This document shows, one piece after another, positions 1-4,861 of a DNA stretch of 5,992 nucleotides (positions within the stretch are counted from its first letter, which is position 1; each line of letters starts with the position of its first letter). The notes under the pieces were generated by a model. It saw only the letters and a list, made by a program, of their open reading frames with translations, did not search any database and was not told the DNA's origin. The translations under genes were made by a program, and so were the position numbers. The DNA comes from Candidatus Dadabacteria bacterium (GTDB taxonomy: Bacteria > Bdellovibrionota_C > UBA2361 > J135): NCBI GenBank assembly GCA_003694225.1, contig RFKT01000042.1:1-5992 (forward strand), written 5' to 3'.

Positions 1-326
1 ACCATCTGCAACCCCCCGCCGGCAGAACTGGTGGATAGATACAGATCTATCCCTTCTCTCTCTCTCTCACCCCTAAAAAGAAACGGTATCCCCTCCTCTT
101 CGTCGGAAACTATCTTTCTAGAGCTCAGCTCTTCAAGCTCCTTAAATGCATTCAAAGCTCCCACTGTGACATCTTCAATGGGAGCCTCTACAGTAGTTGG
201 TGCTTCCCCCCTATAGGTTTGTCTCCAGCCAGCGGGAAGCTTCTCAAAAAGCACAGCCTTTGTAGTCGTAGATCCGCAATCTGTCACCAATACAGTCCGA
301 AGCTTATCCTTATCAATCACTTCCAT
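1..326 (-). CDS. GlmL/'MutL'-family ASKHA ATPase-like protein (glutamate mutase L-like), N-terminal fragment
   Basis: Open from ATG at 326 to the left window edge, giving 108 complete codons; the C-terminal part is missing. Residues 13-24 (VLVTDCGSTTTKA) form the phosphate-1 loop of an ASKHA (actin/Hsp70/sugar kinase) fold. GEAPTTVEAPIEDVTVG at 40-56 and STSSAGGGLQM at 98-108 are the pattern I recall for the GlmL family (Pfam 'MutL', unrelated to the mismatch-repair MutL). GlmL itself is the accessory/reactivase-like protein of B12-dependent glutamate mutase, but many members are encoded without a mutase, and none is visible here. A perfect Shine-Dalgarno sequence precedes the ATG. No signal peptide or membrane segment is visible, so the protein should be cytosolic. 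It lies 36 nt after a run of five membrane-protein genes and may be their nucleotide-driven partner (inference). Family call fairly sure; function unsure. Confidence 0.82.
   Translation of the reverse strand, partial: MEVIDKDKLRTVLVTDCGSTTTKAVLFEKLPAGWRQTYRGEAPTTVEAPIEDVTVGALNAFKELEELSSRKIVSDEEEGIPFLFRGEREREGIDLYLSTSSAGGGLQM
55..68. repeat. (TC)7 / (GA)7 dinucleotide tract inside the GlmL-like gene
   Basis: The + strand shows seven perfect TC units; on the coding strand this is a GA tract encoding part of an Arg/Glu-alternating stretch (residues 87-91, ERERE) between two conserved blocks of the ATPase-like domain. The reading frame continues into the conserved STSSAGGGLQM block, so the tract is in frame in this copy. 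Confidence 0.75.
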
Positions 327-338
327 ATCCTTTAAAAA

Positions 339-347
339 ACCTCCTTT
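339..347 (-). promoter_or_regulatory. Strong Shine-Dalgarno for the GlmL-like gene
   Basis: On the minus strand this reads AAAGGAGGT, an essentially complete match to the anti-Shine-Dalgarno sequence. The AGGAGG core is 13 nt from the ATG at 326, slightly long. No alternative start codon lies in frame between the site and that ATG. It is the strongest ribosome-binding site in the window and suggests the gene is translated independently of the gene before it. Confidence 0.75.
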
Positions 348-362
348 ACAGCCTCGAGCCAA

Positions 363-1028
363 TCATTCAGTAGAAACTGGATCCGCTCCCACCAAGAGAG
401 CAAGCCTCGCCATCACGGTAGATCCAAAAAAGGCACCAAAACAGATCATCATAAGCCATCTGCCAGACCCAGAGATGGCTTTATGCGCTAATCCCTCACC
501 CCTAAAAGAAAAGAGGAAATAATACATTACGGCTAAAAGGGTAAATACAAATACAACATTTGAAGCAGTGCCATATAGATCAAAAGATCCTTCTGTAAAA
601 ACAACCAGTTGTTTAAAACTGCTTGAAAGTTGCGGGACCATCTCCGCAAAAAATCCCTTAAATGCAAGACCAGCAGATGCCCCGAGAGAAAACCCTATGA
701 CTATCTTTGCAAGCCAGCCGTATTTTTTTGAATAAATAAAGTAGTAGAGCAACCCAAAGAGAAGCGGAAAAAGATAAAGAAGATAAAGGGGATCATAAGG
801 CTTTGAGTAGGTGCCGTCAGGAAAGACAATTATATCCTTTCCGACCATAGGCTTTATAATTTCAGGCCATAAAAAGTAACGGACCCCCATTACAGCCCCA
901 AGACCCGAGGCTATGCCAATAAATATATGCTCAAAAATCCTATAGAAGGGATTTTCCTTGATTAAGAAGCTAAAAATCGCAAGTGTGCAAACGCCTCCGC
1001 TTAAAATTGACATCTGATGCCAATCCAT
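363..1028 (-). CDS. Six-TM integral membrane protein of unknown function (221 aa)
   Basis: Hydrophobic segments lie at about residues 7-24, 33-54, 80-99, 106-124, 155-175 and 191-213, so most of the protein is in the membrane. Basic residues cluster in the loops at 24-31 (KENPFYR), 100-108 (SKKYGWLAK) and 176-190 (RGEG...SGR), predicting those loops inside and both termini outside. Two features look family-like: the ENPFYRIFEHIFIG stretch between TM1 and TM2, and FFGSTVMARLALL at 200-212 in the last helix. I recall proteins of this type beside DUF6754 genes, but know of no assigned function. There are no recognisable transporter or enzyme motifs. ATG at 1028 follows the previous stop by 2 nt, and GGAG lies 10 nt upstream, supporting this start and co-translation with the 289-aa gene. 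The 36 nt after its stop hold the ribosome-binding site of the GlmL-like gene. Confidence 0.85.
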   Translation of the reverse strand: MDWHQMSILSGGVCTLAIFSFLIKENPFYRIFEHIFIGIASGLGAVMGVRYFLWPEIIKPMVGKDIIVFPDGTYSKPYDPLYLLYLFPLLFGLLYYFIYSKKYGWLAKIVIGFSLGASAGLAFKGFFAEMVPQLSSSFKQLVVFTEGSFDLYGTASNVVFVFTLLAVMYYFLFSFRGEGLAHKAISGSGRWLMMICFGAFFGSTVMARLALLVGADPVSTE

Positions 1029-1030
1029 AA

Positions 1031-1900
1031 CTACCCCACTCCGCCTTTATGCTTTATATGCCCTATATTTTCTCCCAGATTACCTACTAATATTAAAAGG
1101 ATTAAAAGTAGATGGGCTATTCCTAAGCCTGTGTTAATCAGCAAAGCATCATCCTTACCTCTGTTGGGATATTTTTGGGAGAGCCTCTGAGAATACCACG
1201 CAGCTCCAGCTATTCCCTCAAGGAGCCCTTTTATCTGCCCGGAATCAAGGAAAATATAAGCTTCAGGGATTGTTATCGATGTGCAGCCATGGCCAAAGAC
1301 AGGCCTATAGTCAGCCTTTTGGAAGAACTGCACATATGTGTCAAAAGCGCCGACTAGCCCTGTGAACTCAGCTAGCAATGAGATCTTTTCAATAGGAACA
1401 TCCTCTTTAAATATTGAAAGCTCTTTTAACGGAGTTCCATTTGCATCTACCTTAAAGACCTCCTGCAAAGATTTGCTCTTTGGGATGGACTGAATAATTA
1501 GCCCCCCTCCAGGCCTGAATCCCAAGTTTACCCAATCAAAGCCGTATCGCCACGTTTGCCCTTGATATTCCTCTTCCAGCTTTTCCTTAATCTTTAAAGG
1601 AATACTTTTAAGAAATGGATCTGCCAAGACATACTGGGAAAAAAGGATAACCGGTATTCGCCTCCTCATCAGATGTTCAATTACCACCTCTGCCTGTGGG
1701 CTGTTTTCCGCCTTCGTGTTAGGGCCAAAATCAAGCGCAACAAACGCCAAGCTCTTATCGGGGGCAAGGGATTCAACTATGGTAAAGAACTTATCCGCAG
1801 ACGCCATCCTAGCAGGCTTGATAGACCACTTCTCTAAGAGCGGATACGCCAAGGCAACTACTACAAGAAGATAAATTATCCGTCTATCCAGATTTCCCAT
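1031..1900 (-). CDS. Membrane-anchored protein, soluble alpha/beta-like domain between two TM segments (289 aa), unknown function
   Basis: One N-terminal membrane segment (about 8-23) follows the basic LDRR, and one C-terminal segment (about 254-274) precedes a basic tail (HIKHK). The positive-inside rule puts both ends in the cytoplasm and the 230-residue domain between them outside. The domain looks like alternating strands and helices: LAFVALDFGPNT (51-62), then HLMRRRIPVILFS (76-88), VNLGFRPGG (124-132) and FGHGCTSITIPEAY followed by SGQIKGLLEGIAGAA (202-234). I recall similar proteins in DUF6754 neighbourhoods but no known activity. Start choice: the frame is open up to a TTG at 1933, but the ATG at 1900 has AAGGTGG just upstream, reduces overlap with the preceding gene from 50 to 17 nt, and begins with the MGNLDRR-type end. 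A single cysteine, C206, sits in the conserved-looking HGCTSI stretch. Confidence 0.85.
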   Translation of the reverse strand: MGNLDRRIIYLLVVVALAYPLLEKWSIKPARMASADKFFTIVESLAPDKSLAFVALDFGPNTKAENSPQAEVVIEHLMRRRIPVILFSQYVLADPFLKSIPLKIKEKLEEEYQGQTWRYGFDWVNLGFRPGGGLIIQSIPKSKSLQEVFKVDANGTPLKELSIFKEDVPIEKISLLAEFTGLVGAFDTYVQFFQKADYRPVFGHGCTSITIPEAYIFLDSGQIKGLLEGIAGAAWYSQRLSQKYPNRGKDDALLINTGLGIAHLLLILLILVGNLGENIGHIKHKGGVG

Positions 1901-2948
1901 CTTCCACCTTATCCGCAAAAGAAGTAGATTCAATAGAAAACCACATCCTAACCGCCATATAGAGAGAAGCTATTGCGGCGCCAAATTTAATAGCCCTAAA
2001 TGCCGCAGCGCTAGGCACCTCTAAGAGCCATAGGCGCAACGAAGGAAGTGAGCTGCTTATCCATACATAAAAAGGGATCTGCCCAAGCATAACCACAACT
2101 GCGGCAACCATCATCAAGACAGACTCTGTGTTTCGGATCCTAAAAGCCCTATAGCCTGCAGAAATAATGTAAAATCCCAATAGGGAAAACATCGCTGAGC
2201 CCAGAGGAATAAACACACCTTTGTACAAAAAATCGTAGATTCTCTTAATTAATGTGCGGTCATAAAGATAAGAGGATAAATTCCGCTTATATGCCGCTAC
2301 AGAATTTATAGACTTTGAGATACGAGAAAAATCAGAAAGAGAAGAAAAGATCACTCCTGAATCAAGCTTTTCCTGTAGATCTGAAGCGATCCCTTCTGCT
2401 TCCTTAATAGCTGTATTATACTCCCTAAGTGATACAGCATAACCTTTGTCAGACTTCATATCTACAGGCTGTGAAATCTCCAAATCATCCGCTTTTAGCG
2501 CCTTTTTGACTTCAGAGAGCAAAAGATGGGCGCGTTTGCTCAATCTTTCTTTATCGTTATCAGCCCTATAGTCATCAACTATTCTCTTTGAAAAAAGCGC
2601 TATCATTCTAAGATTCTCTGCATCGCTGTTATTCATTTCATCGGTTACCCATTCATGCACCGCCACATACATCATAAGAAACATTGATACTAACAAAGCC
2701 AAGCTGTTCAAAAACCCCCGCCGCTTAAAGATAACCTTCAAGCCATGTACATAGAGCAGATTAAACAGACCGAGCCCAAAAGCAACAGAACCTATCGCTA
2801 TAAACCCCCTGCTAATTTCTGTATGGTATTTTCCAAATTCATAGCCGCCTAACGAGGGGGGTAGCTTTGCAGGAAGCAAAAATTCAAGAAAAAAATACAC
2901 GCCGCCGGCAAATGTAAAAAGCGAGATTATAGCTTTTCTATAGTTCAT
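1884..2948 (-). CDS. Six-TM membrane protein with a long helical extracytoplasmic loop (354 aa), unknown function
   Basis: Hydrophobic segments lie at about 6-26, 48-68, 79-98, 246-268, 276-298 and 314-336. Basic residues sit at the N-terminus (MNYRK), after TM2 (KVIFKRRG, 71-78), after TM4 (YRAFRIR, 266-272) and after TM6, which predicts both termini inside. Residues 99-245 then form one large loop outside. This loop is rich in charged and heptad-like helical sequence (for example 111-150 and 176-196), resembling a four-helix sensor-type domain in shape; there is no sequence match I can name. The C-terminal stretch EVPSAAAFRAIKFGAAIASLYMAVRMW (310-336) looks like a conserved signature of the cluster's families as I recall them. 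ATG at 2948 is 20 nt after the DUF6754 gene stop. The in-frame TAA in that gap excludes an earlier start. No good Shine-Dalgarno is visible, so translation may depend on the upstream gene. Its 3' end overlaps the next gene by 17 nt. Confidence 0.85.
   Translation of the reverse strand: MNYRKAIISLFTFAGGVYFFLEFLLPAKLPPSLGGYEFGKYHTEISRGFIAIGSVAFGLGLFNLLYVHGLKVIFKRRGFLNSLALLVSMFLMMYVAVHEWVTDEMNNSDAENLRMIALFSKRIVDDYRADNDKERLSKRAHLLLSEVKKALKADDLEISQPVDMKSDKGYAVSLREYNTAIKEAEGIASDLQEKLDSGVIFSSLSDFSRISKSINSVAAYKRNLSSYLYDRTLIKRIYDFLYKGVFIPLGSAMFSLLGFYIISAGYRAFRIRNTESVLMMVAAVVVMLGQIPFYVWISSSLPSLRLWLLEVPSAAAFRAIKFGAAIASLYMAVRMWFSIESTSFADKVEDGKSG
1904..1910 (-). promoter_or_regulatory. Shine-Dalgarno deciding the ATG-1900 start
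   Basis: The minus strand reads AAGGTGG, with its AAGG part 6 nt from the ATG at 1900. It lies inside the last codons of the upstream 354-aa gene. The competing TTG at 1933 has only a weak AGGA further upstream. This is the main reason for choosing the shorter 289-residue product. Confidence 0.65.
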
Positions 2949-2968
2949 CCGTAATCTATCAAATTATA

Positions 2969-3778
2969 TCAGCCGAAAGCTTCCCAACCCCGCATAATCC
3001 AATCCGTAATGTCAGGCAGATTCAGCTCCGGATAAAAAACCTCTACTGTGGCAAAGGCAACGCCCATGATTATAAGGGCAAATATAGCAAGCTTCGCCCT
3101 GTCCTGCGCGTATAGGCTCCCAAGCTGTACAGGCTCCTTAGTCAAATAAGCTGCCGCTGCATAAAGCTCCTCTCCTATTAACGTATAGTCGCAAGAGGTG
3201 ATGAAAAACGGCACCTGTTCCGGGCTTACACTAGCAGCAACCTGCATAGCCCCCACTTGCTGGCCGGCTTCAGCCATTATGAGGCTTTCCGCCGCAAATG
3301 ATCCAAATAAAAAGGCGCTGCCCACATTTTCCCTTTGAATCACTCCCATATACCCGGAGGCAAAGGCAAACTGTTCATCTGAAAGATATATAACGCTAGA
3401 GGGGTCAAACTCGTGCATCTTTCCTTCAACTCTGTATGCATCTTTAATTACATCTTCGGTGATTGCCATAACCTCTGAGCTGACCTGAGGCACAATGAGC
3501 CTGCTTCCATATATCGAACATCGCCTGGCTACATGAAATAAAACTCCTAGTACAGCATAAAGCACAGGCCCAACACCGGTAAGCCCTGTTGAAAACGATA
3601 CTGGCCTTTCCAATTCCGCAGCTCTTCCCACTGCATTATTAATCGCGTCAATGCCGGGAATATGGCGAACAAAAAAAGGAACTCCCCTTTTTGCCTTTGC
3701 AATAAAGACAAAGAGGGGTGCTGTAATCACCACCATAATCAAAACCATTCCCGGTGTCGCATGCTCTACTCCGCCCAT
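2969..3778 (-). CDS. DUF6754-type membrane protein (269 aa), unknown function
   Basis: A membrane segment at about 10-27 is followed by a basic stretch (AKAKRG, then VRH), a soluble domain (about 30-225), a second membrane segment at 229-248, and an acidic/aromatic tail. The charge pattern places the soluble domain in the cytoplasm with both ends outside. Blocks I recognise from recalled DUF6754 proteins are ERPVSFSTGL (57-66), SRLIVPQVSSEVM (92-104), VIYLSDEQFAFASGYMG (129-145), FLFGSFAAESLIMAEAGQQVGA (156-177) and FFITSCDYTLIGEELYAAAAYL (191-212), then a conserved-looking LGS at 219-221. No catalytic motif is known to me. The CDYTLIGEEL stretch, with two adjacent acidic residues, is a candidate functional site (inference). 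ATG at 3778 directly abuts the preceding stop (TAGATG), behind a GA-rich AGAGAGAG that could act as a weak ribosome-binding site, so translational coupling is likely. Confidence 0.88.
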   Translation of the reverse strand: MGGVEHATPGMVLIMVVITAPLFVFIAKAKRGVPFFVRHIPGIDAINNAVGRAAELERPVSFSTGLTGVGPVLYAVLGVLFHVARRCSIYGSRLIVPQVSSEVMAITEDVIKDAYRVEGKMHEFDPSSVIYLSDEQFAFASGYMGVIQRENVGSAFLFGSFAAESLIMAEAGQQVGAMQVAASVSPEQVPFFITSCDYTLIGEELYAAAAYLTKEPVQLGSLYAQDRAKLAIFALIIMGVAFATVEVFYPELNLPDITDWIMRGWEAFG

Positions 3779-4156
3779 CTAGCTCTCTCTAGCGACAATA
3801 AATTCTATCTCTCGGATCAGCATCTCGACGGTTTCTCGATCAGAGAGAAGATTGACAAGTTCCCTATAGCGCTTCATTCCTAAAAGCGGCAACAGCAGTG
3901 GGAACGCAGCCGTTATACCGCTTCCAGCCAGTACAACAAGCGGCTTATAGGCCTCCAATATAAATATGGCAGGCACTCCAAGCCCTCTCCGGCAGATCTC
4001 AGCCGCGTAAAAACTTATTCTGCCTTGATTGCAGGAAGATTCCTTCGGCGCTCCGCCACATTCATCCCGTTCCATAAGAGATAAGTTAGTCGATATATCA
4101 CGATGTGAAAAGCTTAAAAACGCACCTTGATGCTTTCCCCCCTTCAATGCCTTCAC
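3779..4156 (-). CDS. Small protein with one hydrophobic segment (up to 125 aa), unknown function
   Basis: The GTG at 4156 overlaps the pcm stop in a GTGA arrangement, typical of translational coupling. Residues 61-93 (VPAIFILEAYKPL, then VVLAGSGITAAFPLLLPLLG) are hydrophobic, enough for one membrane helix or a hairpin. The C-terminus (95-125) is a charged amphipathic helix containing LLSDRETVEMLIREIE. I recall small proteins ending in an E/D-D-R-x-x-V-E pattern near DUF6754 genes, but with no function. The first 45 or so residues look unlike the rest: polar, with three cysteines in the 33-55 area (C33, C42, C55). The true start may therefore lie downstream; an ATG at 4075 (M28) exists but has no Shine-Dalgarno. 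The stop abuts the start of the DUF6754 gene. Gene reality is likely from context; the start is uncertain. Confidence 0.7.
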   Translation of the reverse strand: MKALKGGKHQGAFLSFSHRDISTNLSLMERDECGGAPKESSCNQGRISFYAAEICRRGLGVPAIFILEAYKPLVVLAGSGITAAFPLLLPLLGMKRYRELVNLLSDRETVEMLIREIEFIVARES

Positions 4157-4773
4157 TCTCTCTGCAAAGGCACAAATCTAACCTCACCGCACTCTCTAGC
4201 TCTAACTTCACCGCCTTCTTTCGAAATTAAGACGAGATTTTGATAGACATCACCTCCTACTGGGATCACCATCTTGCCGTTGTCTCCCAGTTGATTTACG
4301 AGGTCACGAGGCACACTTTCGGATGCGGCTGCAACTATAATCCGATCAAACGGCGAAAATTCCTTCCACCCGTCTCTTCCATTCCCCACAAGGTATGATA
4401 CATTGTTGTAGCCCAGGCGGCTCAACACTTCTTTGGCACGCTCTGAAAGCACAGAGATAAGCTCTACAGTGTAAACTTCCTTTGCAAGCTCAGCCAAAAT
4501 TGCAGTTTGATACCCTGAGCCTGTTCCAATTTCCAAAACTCTTTCAGTGCCTCTAAGTTCTAAAAGATCTGTCATTATCGCCACAACCAACGGCTGTGAA
4601 ATTGTCTGTCCAAAGCCTATCTCAAGCGGCCTATTTTCATACGCATAGTCACGAATATCTGCGGGTACAAATTCATGGCGAGGGATTTTCTTCATTGCGG
4701 CAATAACATGCTCATTACAAACCTCTCGCTTTATGATCTCTATGAGATGTTGTTGTTTTCTCTTATAATCCAT
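4153..4773 (-). CDS. pcm: Protein-L-isoaspartate O-methyltransferase
   Basis: This cytosolic repair enzyme transfers a methyl group from SAM to L-isoaspartyl residues in damaged proteins, which starts their return to normal aspartate. At 206 residues it matches the usual bacterial length. Visible family signatures are PRHEFVP (31-37), AYENRPLEIGFGQTISQP (44-61, with the substrate-binding GQTISQP), SAM-binding motif I VLEIGTGSGYQTA (79-91) with YTVE (101-104), NGRDGW (131-136), FDRIIVAAAS (142-151) and LGDNGKMVIPVGG (162-174), ending in RFVPLQ. The ATG at 4773 is placed the usual 25-30 residues before PRHEFVP, although no Shine-Dalgarno is visible ahead of it (AT-rich TGTGTGTTTAA). It follows metK, the SAM source, and overlaps the next gene by 4 nt, so it heads the tightly coupled block. 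No missing motif is seen. Confidence 0.96.
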   Translation of the reverse strand: MDYKRKQQHLIEIIKREVCNEHVIAAMKKIPRHEFVPADIRDYAYENRPLEIGFGQTISQPLVVAIMTDLLELRGTERVLEIGTGSGYQTAILAELAKEVYTVELISVLSERAKEVLSRLGYNNVSYLVGNGRDGWKEFSPFDRIIVAAASESVPRDLVNQLGDNGKMVIPVGGDVYQNLVLISKEGGEVRARECGEVRFVPLQRE

Positions 4774-4861
4774 TTAAACACACAAGATTGAAAAATGGAG
4801 TAGAGGCACTGATATTCAACAGTAAAGCACCTGAGAGAGTCGAGGTGCAGCACACCTCAAA
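4774..4861 (-). other. metK-pcm intergenic spacer
   Basis: This 88-bp spacer is the longest gene-free stretch in the window. It contains a short hairpin next to the metK stop (listed separately) and then AT-rich sequence up to the pcm start. I see no convincing -35/-10 pair, no T-run terminator, no riboswitch-like conserved fold and no clear ribosome-binding site. If the downstream cluster has its own promoter, this is the most likely place for it. Confidence 0.6.
4842..4858 (-). other. Perfect 6-bp hairpin just after the metK stop
   Basis: On the minus-strand transcript GAGGTG and CACCTC pair perfectly across a 5-nt loop (TGCTG), starting 3 nt after the metK stop codon. It is followed by CGACTCTCTC, not a T-run, so it does not look like an intrinsic terminator. 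It could be a 3'-end stabilising or processing structure, an attenuating element, or chance. Confidence 0.4.

Noticed and set aside
31..216. Forward-strand open frame of 61 codons
   Set aside because: Antisense to the GlmL-like gene, whose conserved motifs are clear; its composition is Ser/Pro-rich shadow sequence.
1..326. DNA mismatch-repair MutL
   Set aside because: The name is shared with the GlmL family only; motifs are ASKHA-type (DCGSTTTKA), not those of a GHKL ATPase.
1175..1357. Forward-strand open frame of 60 codons
   Set aside because: Entirely antisense to the 289-aa gene and without any recognisable feature.
1901..1933. TTG start at 1933 giving a 300-aa version of the 289-aa protein
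   Set aside because: It would overlap the upstream gene by 50 nt and has a weaker ribosome-binding site than the ATG at 1900.
2963..2968. Exact TATAAT on the minus strand in the 20-nt gap before the 354-aa gene
   Set aside because: No -35-like hexamer at 16-18 nt spacing, and transcription would begin almost at the ATG; most likely chance in an AT-rich gap.
3662..3883. Forward-strand open frame of 73 codons, Cys/His-rich at first sight
   Set aside because: Antisense across the DUF6754-type gene and the small upstream gene; the Cys/His pattern arises from the opposite strand.
4842..4858. Intrinsic terminator after metK
   Set aside because: The stem is present but no T-run follows on either strand.
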